This document shows positions 8,354-16,349 of a stretch of DNA of 20,633 bases, piece by piece. Source of the stretch: DAOUGC01 sp034429695 (lineage in GTDB: Bacteria; Chloroflexota; Anaerolineae; Anaerolineales; Anaerolineaceae); assembly GCA_034429695.1 (NCBI GenBank), contig DAOUGC010000211.1, forward strand, positions 1 to 20,633, in the 5' to 3' direction. Numbering within the stretch: position 1 is the first letter of the stretch; each line of letters opens with the position of its first letter. Below the pieces are notes generated by a model. The model worked only from the letters and a program-made list of their open reading frames with translations, did no database searches and was not told the origin of the DNA. Position numbers and translations under genes: made by a program.

Positions 8354-8362
8354 TGGTACAAT
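8354..8362 (+). promoter_or_regulatory. candidate extended -10 promoter of the glycan operon
   Basis: TGGTACAAT is an extended -10 element (TGn plus TACAAT). No good -35 is visible at the usual distance. The expected start of transcription (about 8369) is within a few bases of ATG 8372, so the mRNA may be nearly leaderless. Confidence 0.4.
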
Positions 8363-8371
8363 CATCACCGC

Positions 8372-10516
8372 ATGTCAGGAAAGGGCAATGGGGGTCCAAC
8401 ACCCCCTGGCATGGAAACCTCGGGCAGAGGAGCAGCTCTACACGTGCTGAACAAATTTCTTCGCGCCAGCATTATTCCTGGGATCCTTCTGATGTTCGCC
8501 ATTCTTTCTTATGGCGTCCTGCTTCCGTCACTTGGTTTTTACTGGGACGACTATCCAATGGTTTGGTTTGCCCACACCCTCGGGCCAGCCGGCTTCCCTG
8601 GCGTGTTTTCGGGCGACCGCCCCTTTCTTGCCGGAATCTACATCCTTACCACAGCCCTGCTAAAGACCGTACCGTGGCAGTGGCAGGTGCTCGGCATCAT
8701 CAGTCGCTGGGTGGCTGCATTATCCCTGTGGTGGACTTTGCGCCGTCTGTGGCCCAATCGCCCTGAAGCGGTGGCCTGGATCGCGATCCTGTTCACCATC
8801 TTCCCCGGTTTCAAACAACAATCCATTTCCGTGGTTTACAGCAATGGTTTCTTCCTGCTGGCATTTTACATTCTGTCTTATGGATTGATGATCGCAGCCA
8901 TTCAAGCTCTGGCACACCGCTCGCCCAATCGTAAACGCAACTTCATCCTGCTGACCATCGCCGGGGTGATTTCATACATCATTTGCACTTTTTCCACCGA
9001 GTATTACATCGGACTGGATATGATCCGCCCTGTTTTGATCTGGCTGGTGTTGGGTGGAATGATGACTGCCCGCAAACTTCGCCTTCGCCAGACTTTGTTA
9101 CACTGGCTGCCTTATCTGGGCGCCATGTTCGTGTTTCTGATCTGGCGTGTCTTGGTCTTTCAATTCCCCACCTACAGCCCCAAACTGGTCGGTGAGGCAG
9201 CCAATTCAATCGGGAAGACCCTGTTTGATCTGGCTGTAAGGGTTGTCACCGATGTGTTTACCTCAGCCTGGTCTGCATGGGCACATATCTTCCGTTTTCC
9301 GCGAATTGAAGATTTCTCCGAACGATCCGGACAGGCTTACTGGCTGATTGTACTGGCCGCTGCCCTGCTCACAACCGTTTTCCTGTGGCGCTGGCGACCC
9401 GAGAAGCACATGGACCACCGCAAGGCACATGAAGATCGCATTGCCTGGGCGAAAACCGGTGTAATCGTTGGGCTGTTGATGTTGCTGGTCGCCGGAGCAC
9501 CCTTCTGGGTGGCAAAACTGCCCATCACATTGCAATTCCCATGGGATCGCTTCTTCCTGTCATTGATGATCGGCAGCAGCATTTTTATTGTCGCCCTGAT
9601 CCATCTGGTCATTCGCACCCGTCTCCAGCGTGCCATCCTGTTTGCACTGATTGTTTCAATGGCGGTGGGGTCCAATCTTGACACAGCCAATTCCTTCCGG
9701 CGCGAATGGATGACCCAGAAGGACCTGTTCTGGCAGCTTGTCTGGCGCGCCCCGCAACTGGAGCCGGGCACGCTGGTGGTTACCCACGAATTTCCGCTAA
9801 CCTATTACAGTGATAATTCCCTGACCGCCCCCCTTAACTGGATTTATGCGCCTGACAATCATTCACTGGATTTGCCCTACTTTCTCGCCTACACCAAGGT
9901 TCGCCTGGGCGCCAGTATCCCTGAACTCAAGGATGGGCTCGAAGTTTCCCAGGTGTACCGGAATGCGCATTTCACAGGCTCAACATCCGATGCGCTGGGT
10001 GTCTTTTACGCCTCGCCGGGCTGTCTCAGGGTGATGGACCCATCCCTCGACCGGGGTCTCTCCATTTACCCTCAAGATGTGGAAAAGATCCTGAAGATAT
10101 CACATCCTGAACAGATCATTACTAATCCAGAAACGCCAGCCACTCCTCCGGCAGAGATCTTCGGGGCAGAACCAGCGCATACATGGTGCTATTATTATCA
10201 AAAAGCTGATCTGGCCCGTCAAATGGGTGACTGGGAAGCGCTGGTCGCTTACATGGACGAAGCCGGTGCCAATAACTACGAACCCGCCGAACCTGCCGAA
10301 TGGCTTGTACCGATTGAAGGTTATGCCCGTACCGGCAACTGGGAACGCGCCATGCAACTTACTGAAAAGGCGTACAATCAAGCCCATCACCTGCAATTGC
10401 ATCTCTGCTCCAGGCTGGAAGAGTATTCGGCGATATACGGGATGGACGATTCAGCCTATGGTGCGATTATCACCACAGGTCGTAAACTCGAGTGCTCTTT
10501 CTCTCATATCGATTAG
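8372..10516 (+). CDS. GT-C-like polytopic membrane protein with soluble TPR-like tail
   Basis: About 714 residues. The first two thirds are strongly hydrophobic with some ten or more membrane helices. Right after the first helix comes GFYWDDYPMVWFAH (Asp59-Asp60), an acidic pair in the first outer loop, as in GT-C glycosyltransferases that use polyprenyl-phosphate sugars. From about residue 430 the chain is mostly soluble. Near 600-680 it shows TPR-like helical pairs (YYYQKADLARQMGDWEALVAYMDEAG; GYARTGNWERAMQLTEKAYN). The specific family is not certain: glycosyltransferase or flippase-associated protein is inferred from the fold pattern and from the GT2 gene 9 bases downstream. The start is uncertain: ATG 8372 follows a -10 element and has no Shine-Dalgarno, and ATG 8411 is the alternative. 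An upstream extension of the frame to 8150 overlaps the previous gene and terminator and is rejected. Confidence 0.75.
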   Translation: MSGKGNGGPTPPGMETSGRGAALHVLNKFLRASIIPGILLMFAILSYGVLLPSLGFYWDDYPMVWFAHTLGPAGFPGVFSGDRPFLAGIYILTTALLKTVPWQWQVLGIISRWVAALSLWWTLRRLWPNRPEAVAWIAILFTIFPGFKQQSISVVYSNGFFLLAFYILSYGLMIAAIQALAHRSPNRKRNFILLTIAGVISYIICTFSTEYYIGLDMIRPVLIWLVLGGMMTARKLRLRQTLLHWLPYLGAMFVFLIWRVLVFQFPTYSPKLVGEAANSIGKTLFDLAVRVVTDVFTSAWSAWAHIFRFPRIEDFSERSGQAYWLIVLAAALLTTVFLWRWRPEKHMDHRKAHEDRIAWAKTGVIVGLLMLLVAGAPFWVAKLPITLQFPWDRFFLSLMIGSSIFIVALIHLVIRTRLQRAILFALIVSMAVGSNLDTANSFRREWMTQKDLFWQLVWRAPQLEPGTLVVTHEFPLTYYSDNSLTAPLNWIYAPDNHSLDLPYFLAYTKVRLGASIPELKDGLEVSQVYRNAHFTGSTSDALGVFYASPGCLRVMDPSLDRGLSIYPQDVEKILKISHPEQIITNPETPATPPAEIFGAEPAHTWCYYYQKADLARQMGDWEALVAYMDEAGANNYEPAEPAEWLVPIEGYARTGNWERAMQLTEKAYNQAHHLQLHLCSRLEEYSAIYGMDDSAYGAIITTGRKLECSFSHID

Positions 10517-10525
10517 GGCATGCTC

Positions 10526-11473
10526 ATGAAAGTTGACCACACCTCGCTGTCCATTGTTGTCCCCGCTTACAACAGTCACGAAACGCTGCCGTTGCTGGTT
10601 GAGCAGATCGAACTTGTGTTAAAGGATTTGGTGCCCAGCTACGAATTGATCCTCGTCAATGATGGCAGCCCGGATAACACCTGGGAAGTAATCCAAATGT
10701 TGTGTGCCAGCCATCCATGGGTAAAGGGTATCAATTTAATGCGCAACTTTGGGCAACATAACGCCCTGCTGTGTGGCATCCGTGCTGCCCGCCATGATGT
10801 AATCATCACCATGGACGATGACCTGCAGCATCCCCCTCGTGAGATCCCCGTGCTGTTGAACAGCCTGACCCCTGATTTCGATGTCATTTATGGCTTTCCG
10901 CGCAAACTGCCCCATTCTTTGTGGCGCAACATGTTCTCACGGGCCACCAAACGCGTCCTGGCATTTGTCATGGGCATTAAAACCGTGCGGGAGATCAGCG
11001 CATTTCGTTGTTTCCGCTCCAGCCTGCGCCCTGCTTTTGAATCATACAGTCACCCCAATGTGATTGTGGATGTGCTGCTATCGTGGGGCACAACCCGGTT
11101 TGGCAGCGTTCAGGTGGATGAAGAACCACGCACCCACGGCGCATCCAACTATAACTTTGGCAAGCTGGTCGCCCAGTCTTTCCTGATCCTGACCGGGTTC
11201 TCAACAGTTCCACTGCGGTTTGCGAGCTGGCTGGGGTTCGTTTTCACCCTGTTCGGCATCGGCATCTTCATCTACGTCCTGTATATCTATTTTGCCCTCG
11301 GCAGCATCCCCGGGTTCCCTTTCCTGGCATCCATCATCGCCCTGTTCAGCGGCATGCAAATGTTCGCGTTGGGGATCTTCGGAGAGTATCTGGCGCGCAT
11401 GTTCGACCGCTCGATGGACCGCCCCACCTATGTGATCGCTCACAGCCTGAATAATCAGGTGGATAACCCATGA
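10526..11473 (+). CDS. GT2 family glycosyltransferase, polyprenyl-phosphate type (DPM1/ArnC-like)
   Basis: Transfers a sugar from a nucleotide donor, most likely to undecaprenyl phosphate on the inner face of the membrane. 315 residues. The GT-A core shows SIVVPAYNSHETLPLLVEQI at the N-terminus, ILVNDGSPDNTW (about 42-53), MRNFGQHNALLCGI and the metal-binding triad MDDDLQHPP (Asp97-99). Two C-terminal membrane helices (about 231-257 and 262-285) are followed by EYLARMFDRSMDRPTYVI, the usual end of this subgroup. ATG 10526 is preferred over 10520 because AGGG lies seven bases before it. It starts 9 bases after the GT-C-like gene and overlaps the next gene by ATGA. Pairing with that GT-C-like protein suggests a lipid-linked sugar made by this enzyme and used by its neighbour; the sugar is unknown. 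Confidence 0.9.
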   Translation: MKVDHTSLSIVVPAYNSHETLPLLVEQIELVLKDLVPSYELILVNDGSPDNTWEVIQMLCASHPWVKGINLMRNFGQHNALLCGIRAARHDVIITMDDDLQHPPREIPVLLNSLTPDFDVIYGFPRKLPHSLWRNMFSRATKRVLAFVMGIKTVREISAFRCFRSSLRPAFESYSHPNVIVDVLLSWGTTRFGSVQVDEEPRTHGASNYNFGKLVAQSFLILTGFSTVPLRFASWLGFVFTLFGIGIFIYVLYIYFALGSIPGFPFLASIIALFSGMQMFALGIFGEYLARMFDRSMDRPTYVIAHSLNNQVDNP

Positions 11474-12189
11474 AGGTGGTGATCCTCCAACCTTCCTACA
11501 TCCCGTGGCGCGGCTTTTTTCATCAAATCGCTCTTGCGGATGTATTTGTCTTTTATGATGATGTCAAATACGACAAAAACGGCTGGCGTAACCGCAACCG
11601 TGTTAAAACCCAGTCCGGCTCCCGCTGGCTCACCATTCCGGTGTTGACCGGCGGTGTCGAGACCAACCACACTCCCATCAATCAAATCCCGGTTGACTGG
11701 TCAAAAGACTGGACCCGGGTCCACTGGAATACGCTGACGACTTCATACGCCCGCGCTCCATACTTTGACCATTATTCCGATGAGTTGAAACAATTCTACG
11801 AAGACAGGCCCATCCTGTTGACCGATATCACCATTCCCATGACCATCTGGGCGGCGCAAAAACTGGGCATCCAACATACCCGCTTCATGCGCTCATCCGA
11901 TATTCCCGGGATCACGGGACAAAAGACAGAACGATTGATCCAGATATTGACTTATTTGGGATGCACCACCTACATTTCCGGTCCATCCGCGCGTGATTAC
12001 ATCGAAACAGAACGCTTTGAAGCCGCCGGCATCGATCTCAAATATATGGCGTATAATTACCCGGAATATCCCCAGCTTTATCCGCCGTATGACCCGCAGG
12101 TCTCCATTCTCGATCTGCTGTTGATGACTGGTCCGAAAGCCCTGTCTTTTATATGTGATGACCCAACCAGCCAGCATTCAAATCTGTGA
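11470..12189 (+). CDS. WbqC family protein
   Basis: 239 residues that match the WbqC family over the whole length: MKVVILQPSYIPWRGFFHQI at the N-terminus, then DVFVFYDDVKYDKNGWRNRN, RWLTIPV, and the C-terminal block TYISGPSARDYI and LKYMAYNYPEYPQLYPPYDPQVSILDLL. Members sit in surface-polysaccharide clusters and are thought to act in synthesis of amino or acylated sugars, but the reaction is not firmly established. It overlaps the GT2 gene (ATGA) and is followed 23 bases later by a methyltransferase and then by a sugar aminotransferase. This fits a role in modifying the amino sugar those genes produce. Confidence 0.92.
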   Translation: MKVVILQPSYIPWRGFFHQIALADVFVFYDDVKYDKNGWRNRNRVKTQSGSRWLTIPVLTGGVETNHTPINQIPVDWSKDWTRVHWNTLTTSYARAPYFDHYSDELKQFYEDRPILLTDITIPMTIWAAQKLGIQHTRFMRSSDIPGITGQKTERLIQILTYLGCTTYISGPSARDYIETERFEAAGIDLKYMAYNYPEYPQLYPPYDPQVSILDLLLMTGPKALSFICDDPTSQHSNL

Positions 12190-12212
12190 GGTTGTTAAAT
12201 CAGAGGAGCACC

Positions 12213-12839
12213 ATGGAAAACGACAGCCTGAGTGAAGTTCGTAACTATTTTGAAAACACGCTAAAAAATCACGGGGGAACCGCCCGCGGAGTGGATTGGA
12301 ATTCAGAGGGCGCTCGGGAAGCCCGCTTTGAACAACTCAGTAAAATTATTACCTGCAATTCTGACTACTCCATCCTCGATTACGGCTCTGGTTACGGTGC
12401 ACTGGCTGATTATCTGGATGCCAAATGCCTGCGCTTTTCAAAATACGTGGGTTATGACATCGTGGAAGCCATGGCGCTCAAAGGAATGGAACTGCACTCG
12501 TCAGACAATCGGATTTCATTCACGTCGCAGTTGAATGAAATACCCGTGTGCGATTATGCCACCGCTTGCGGGGTTTTTAATATGAAGTTGAACACCCCTT
12601 ATGGAGAATGGACTCATTTTGTCATTCACTCACTGGACGAAATGAACGCCCTGTGCACCCGCGGTTTCTCAGTGAATTTCCTCACCAAATATTCCGATCC
12701 AGACCGCATGCGCCCCGATCTGTATTATGCCGACCCTTGTTTTCTGTTCGATTACTGCAAGACCCACTACACAAAAAATGTCGCCTTGTTGCACGACTAC
12801 AACCTGTTCGATTTCACCCTGTTAATCAGGAAAGATTAG
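12213..12839 (+). CDS. class I SAM-dependent methyltransferase
   Basis: 208-residue cytosolic methyltransferase. The N-terminal block VRNYFENTLKNHGGTARGVDWN is followed by the SAM-binding motif I ILDYGSGYGALADYL (about 54-68), then VGYDIVEAMA as motif II, and CDYATACGVFNMK as the post-motif strand. The pattern (HG, GVDWN) is typical of a subgroup found in glycan and lipopolysaccharide clusters; the acceptor is not known. ATG 12213 is chosen because AGAGGAG (12202-12208) lies four bases upstream; an upstream in-frame ATG at 12186 has no such site. Position between WbqC and the aminotransferase suggests N- or O-methylation of the sugar made by this operon. Confidence 0.88.
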   Translation: MENDSLSEVRNYFENTLKNHGGTARGVDWNSEGAREARFEQLSKIITCNSDYSILDYGSGYGALADYLDAKCLRFSKYVGYDIVEAMALKGMELHSSDNRISFTSQLNEIPVCDYATACGVFNMKLNTPYGEWTHFVIHSLDEMNALCTRGFSVNFLTKYSDPDRMRPDLYYADPCFLFDYCKTHYTKNVALLHDYNLFDFTLLIRKD

Positions 12840-12867
12840 GAATTTACCTTCCTTCTTGAGAATCCCC

Positions 12868-14010
12868 ATGGAAAATCAAATTCGCATTGACTTTAATAAT
12901 CCAACCCTGGTGGGACGGGAACTGGAATACATTTCCAGGGCTTTTGATCTTCGGCATACCGCTGGTGATGGTTCATATTCCAAAAAAAGCATGGAAATCC
13001 TCGAGCAAAAATTGGGGGTTCGCAAAGCCCTGCTCACCACCAATTGCACCCATGCCCTCGAAATGGCAGCGATCCTGCTGGATATTCAGCCAGGTGATGA
13101 GGTGATCCTGCCGTCATTTACATTTGTTTCCACTGTCAATGCCTTTGTGCTGCGTGGGGCAAAACCTGTGTTCGTGGATATTCATCCTGACACCCTCAAC
13201 ATGAATGAAAAACTCCTCCCCGCTCTAATCACCGACCGCACACGTGCAATTGTACCGGTGCATTACGCCGGGGTTGGTTGTGAGATGGAAGAGATCATGC
13301 GCATTGCCGGCGAGCATTCCATCCCGGTGGTGGAAGATAACGCCCACGGGTTGTTTGGCAAACGCAATGGCAAATTTCTGGGTACATATGGCGCGCTGGC
13401 CACCCAGAGTTTTCATGAGACCAAGAATATCTCCTGCGGCGAAGGCGGCGCCCTGCTGGTGAATGATCCTGAGCTGGTTGAACGCGCCGAGATCATTCGC
13501 GAAAAAGGCACCAACCGCAGCCGCTTCTTCCGCGGGATGGTGGACAAATATACCTGGGTGGATGTCGGTTCCAGTTACTTGATGTCTGATCTGCTGGCAG
13601 CCGTGCTCTACGCTCAACTGGAAGCCAGTGATGAGATCCAGGAAAAGCGTAAACAAATCTGGAATTATTACGAAGAGAACCTGCGCGGCTGGGCAATGGA
13701 ATGTGATGTCCAAATTCCCACCGTGCCAGAGTGTTGTGAGCAGGCGTATCACATGTTTTATATGATCCTGCCTTCACTGGAGGTTCGCACAAACTTCATT
13801 CAATATCTCAAAAACAATGGGATCATCAGCGTTTTCCATTATCAACCGCTGCACCTGTCCGACATGGGTCTGCGTTTCGGTGGAAAACCGGGTGATTGTC
13901 CTGTGACCGAGCGCGTTTCCGACTGCCTGGTCAGGCTGCCGTTCTATACCAATCTCACCAGAGAGGATCAGGATACCGTCATCCGGGCCATTCGATCATT
14001 TCAATTTTAA
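12868..14010 (+). CDS. sugar 4-aminotransferase of the WecE/RffA type (DegT/DnrJ/EryC1 family)
   Basis: PLP enzyme, 380 residues, close in length and motifs to WecE/RffA, which converts dTDP-4-keto-6-deoxyglucose to dTDP-4-amino-4,6-dideoxygalactose with glutamate. Visible features: TAGDGSYSKKSMEILE, LLTTNCTHALEMAAILLDIQ, PSFTFVSTVNAFVLRGAKPVFVDI, VPVHYAGVGCEM, the PLP-contact aspartate in PVVEDNAHG (Asp157), the Schiff-base lysine in SFHETKN (Lys186) and CGEGGALL. ATG 12868 is used; a TTG at 12856 is possible. RmlA/RmlB-type genes for the nucleotide-sugar precursor are not in the window, so they must lie elsewhere. The product sugar is an inference from the family. Confidence 0.9.
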   Translation: MENQIRIDFNNPTLVGRELEYISRAFDLRHTAGDGSYSKKSMEILEQKLGVRKALLTTNCTHALEMAAILLDIQPGDEVILPSFTFVSTVNAFVLRGAKPVFVDIHPDTLNMNEKLLPALITDRTRAIVPVHYAGVGCEMEEIMRIAGEHSIPVVEDNAHGLFGKRNGKFLGTYGALATQSFHETKNISCGEGGALLVNDPELVERAEIIREKGTNRSRFFRGMVDKYTWVDVGSSYLMSDLLAAVLYAQLEASDEIQEKRKQIWNYYEENLRGWAMECDVQIPTVPECCEQAYHMFYMILPSLEVRTNFIQYLKNNGIISVFHYQPLHLSDMGLRFGGKPGDCPVTERVSDCLVRLPFYTNLTREDQDTVIRAIRSFQF

Positions 14011-14058
14011 TCAGGGGGAAGGTCAGAGCCGGGGTGAGCTCCGGCGAACCGAAAACAT

Positions 14059-15291
14059 ATGAATCTGCTGGTCTTTAACTGTGGCAGCTCATCACTGAAC
14101 TACAAGCTGTATTCCATGGATGAATACAATTCATTAAGCCTGGAGCGGTGGGGAAAAGCCCACCGCGTTGGCGTTAAGGGTGACCAGGCTGCGCACGTGG
14201 AACATCACACCAAGGATAGTGATGTCGTGCGTCCCATGCCGTTGGCAAATCATCGTCAGGCAGCCAGCCTGCTGCTGGAATTTTTAAGCGGGCACAATGT
14301 TCATATTGACATTGTGGGACATCGCTTTGTACATGGGGGCGATATTTTTCAGACCACCACCCTGCTGACGCCTGATGCGCTCCTGCGCCTGCGTGAACTG
14401 ATGCCCCTTGCCCCCATTCATAATCCCAACTCAATGAGCGTCATTCTGCTCTGTCATGAAATCCTCCCCGGATTGTTACAATACGCCACATTTGACACTG
14501 CTTTTCATGTCGGTCTACCTGAGTGGGTAAAAACCTATCCCTTGCCGGCATCGTGGACGCACGACCACGGGTTTCGCAAGTATGGTTTTCACGGGCTATC
14601 CTATCAATACGTCACACGCCTGGCGGGTGAACACTTGGGGCGCGATCTCAATGAGTTAAAGATCATCGCCTGCCACCTGGGCACGGGCGGCTCATCAGTG
14701 GCTGCCATTCAGGCAGGCAGGACCCTGGATTGTTCCATGGGTTGGTCACCCCTGGCAGGATTGGTGATGAGCACCCGTTGCGGCGATATTGATCCAACCC
14801 TTCCAGCTTTCCTGATGCGCCATCACCGCCAGACCGATCAGGAACTGGACACCTTGTTCAACCATCGTTCTGGATTGCTTGGCGTCTCCGGATTCTCCAG
14901 TGACATCCGCGACTGTATCAAACGGATGAAGGAAGTGCCAGAATCGTCCTTATCTGTCCGCGCCAAACTGGCTTTTGACCTGTACGTCAATCGCCTGCGG
15001 CAGACCATTGGCGGTTATGCTGCCTTACTGGGCGGCGTGGATGCACTCATCTTTACCGATGACATCGGCTTCAATAGTCCGGAAGTGCGGCAAGCCGCCT
15101 GTGATGGCTTGGAGTGGGCGGGCATCCTCATCGATCCTCTGGCAAATCAGGCTGGCACTGTGGGTGATATCACCGCCATACATTCTCCAGCATCGAAAAC
15201 AGCCATTCTTGCCATAAAAACAGATGAAGAATTAATCATCGCAGATGAAGGTCGTCGGCTGTTGCATGAGGTGCATCATGCTAATTCTTGA
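14059..15291 (+). CDS. acetate/propionate kinase family protein, divergent
   Basis: 410 residues, collinear with acetate kinase, which swaps phosphate between ATP and acetate. Most catalytic positions are kept: NCGSSS with Asn7, Arg89 in GHRFVHGG, His121 in LAPIHNP, Asp146 in FDTAFH, His178 in KYGFHGLSYQ, His206 in CHLGTG, Arg240 in STRCGDIDP, Arg284 in SSDIRD and the EE pair near 390. Deviations: the Lys after the NxGSSSL loop is Asn14, the Asn of HLGNG is Thr209, and the nucleotide/phosphate loop usually FTAGIGEN reads FTDDIGFN (332-339). It may be active on another small acid. No phosphotransacetylase is adjacent. It starts 48 bases after the aminotransferase and overlaps the next gene by 14 bases. 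The Shine-Dalgarno is poor, suggesting weak or coupled initiation. Confidence 0.85.
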   Translation: MNLLVFNCGSSSLNYKLYSMDEYNSLSLERWGKAHRVGVKGDQAAHVEHHTKDSDVVRPMPLANHRQAASLLLEFLSGHNVHIDIVGHRFVHGGDIFQTTTLLTPDALLRLRELMPLAPIHNPNSMSVILLCHEILPGLLQYATFDTAFHVGLPEWVKTYPLPASWTHDHGFRKYGFHGLSYQYVTRLAGEHLGRDLNELKIIACHLGTGGSSVAAIQAGRTLDCSMGWSPLAGLVMSTRCGDIDPTLPAFLMRHHRQTDQELDTLFNHRSGLLGVSGFSSDIRDCIKRMKEVPESSLSVRAKLAFDLYVNRLRQTIGGYAALLGGVDALIFTDDIGFNSPEVRQAACDGLEWAGILIDPLANQAGTVGDITAIHSPASKTAILAIKTDEELIIADEGRRLLHEVHHANS

Positions 15292-16339
15292 CCCGACCCC
15301 ACCCACCATTACCTGGCATCATCTGATGGATAACGATGTCCGTTCAGGACAATTGCAGACGGATCAGACCCCTGACGGACAACTGCAAGCCATATGCAGT
15401 GAAACCGGGGATGTGGCCTGTGTGCTTCAGCACGGTGCGGATCAATTCACTCATGCACTTACCCTGATCACCAACGACGATCTTCCGCGATTGGAAGCCT
15501 GCCTGCCATTTGGACAACCGGCAAACGATTTGACCCTTCAATGCGCTCAAGCTGCCCTGCAAGCAGGATCGCGGCTGGAGACACAAACTGACCGGCATGT
15601 GTTCATCCTCTGTGAGACAGCCCTGTTCTCGCGGCTGCCCGCCGCACTGGCTGCCTATGCGCTGCCCTACGATCTGTTCCAGCGCGGCATCCGTCGCTAC
15701 GGTGCAGCCGGCCTGACCCATGCCTGGGCGCTGGAACAGGCGGGCGAAATCTTCCCGCAGCCTGCCGCGCGCCTGATCACCGTCCACATCGCTGAGCACA
15801 CCACCCTGGCCGCTTTTCAGGATGGGGTCGCAGTACAGACCTCCGCAGGCTTCAGTGAGCTGGAAGGAATGCCGGGGGTGCACACCAGCGGCAGTATTGA
15901 CCCATCCATCCCATTGCATCTGGCGCACAAAGGCATCCCGCCGGATGAGATCAACCGCCAGTTGAGTTTCAACAGCGGTCTGGCTGCGCTTGCCGGACAA
16001 AATTCCCGGTTGGAGGACATCCTCATGGGTTCATCCCCCGGCTGCCGGCTGGCCCGCCGCCAGTTTTGCCATCAACTGGTCAGGTTCATCGGGTCCATGA
16101 GCGCCGACCTGGGCGGTGTGGATGCGCTTCTGTTCTCATCCGCCAATACCGCCGCTTTTCTGCCCGTCATTGAGGAAACCTGCCGCCATTTTGATTTCGC
16201 CGGGCTGAAACTGCACTCAGACAGCATTCCGGCCGGTAATGCTGGCGTAATCAGCACGGCGCAGGCTTCCATTCAGGCTGCCGTGCTGACTGTCACCCGT
16301 CAGGACGTATTACGACACGCCACTGCCCCGGCAAGGTAA
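15278..16339 (+). CDS. acetate-kinase-fold pseudoenzyme
   Basis: 353 residues; a diverged, apparently inactive paralogue of the preceding gene. Alignable segments: ILCETALFSRLPAALAAYALP against the FDTAFH region, RRYGAAGLTHAWALEQ against KYGFHGLSYQYVTRL, HIAEHTTLAAFQDGVAVQTSAGFSELEG against the HLGTGG region, SGSIDPSIP against STRCGDIDP, GGVDALLFSS and a similar C-terminal strand. Catalytic residues are replaced or gone: the Asn/Ser loop is DPTPP, the Arg of GHRFVHGG is lost, the His of APIHNP is Gly79, the catalytic Asp is Glu113, the His of YGFHG is Ala144, and the Arg before SGDIDP is missing. GAGGTG (15268-15273) four bases upstream sets ATG 15278, inside the end of the upstream gene. A structural or regulatory partner of that protein is the simplest role. 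Confidence 0.8.
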   Translation: MLILDPTPPTITWHHLMDNDVRSGQLQTDQTPDGQLQAICSETGDVACVLQHGADQFTHALTLITNDDLPRLEACLPFGQPANDLTLQCAQAALQAGSRLETQTDRHVFILCETALFSRLPAALAAYALPYDLFQRGIRRYGAAGLTHAWALEQAGEIFPQPAARLITVHIAEHTTLAAFQDGVAVQTSAGFSELEGMPGVHTSGSIDPSIPLHLAHKGIPPDEINRQLSFNSGLAALAGQNSRLEDILMGSSPGCRLARRQFCHQLVRFIGSMSADLGGVDALLFSSANTAAFLPVIEETCRHFDFAGLKLHSDSIPAGNAGVISTAQASIQAAVLTVTRQDVLRHATAPAR

Positions 16340-16345
16340 GGAGGT
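16337..16345 (+). promoter_or_regulatory. full-match Shine-Dalgarno containing the upstream stop codon
   Basis: TAAGGAGGT matches the anti-Shine-Dalgarno sequence fully, and its TAA (16337-16339) is the stop codon of the pseudoenzyme gene. Ribosomes finishing that gene are therefore placed on the start site at 16350, four bases further on. Confidence 0.7.
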
Positions 16346-16349
16346 TTTC

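Noticed and set aside
8150..8371. In-frame upstream extension of the GT-C-like gene
   Set aside because: It would overlap the end of the membrane protein gene and run through the strong terminator at 8242-8276; the translated part has no family features.
13225..13752. 175-codon open frame on the - strand
   Set aside because: It is antisense to the PLP region of the aminotransferase; a shadow frame.
14028..14045. GCCGG/CCGGC hairpin between the aminotransferase and the acetate-kinase-like gene
   Set aside because: Only five base pairs with no T-run; it does not support an operon break or regulator.
15344..16000. 218-codon open frame on the - strand
   Set aside because: It lies wholly antisense to the pseudoenzyme gene, whose + strand frame shows clear family similarity and a ribosome site; high GC explains the open frame.
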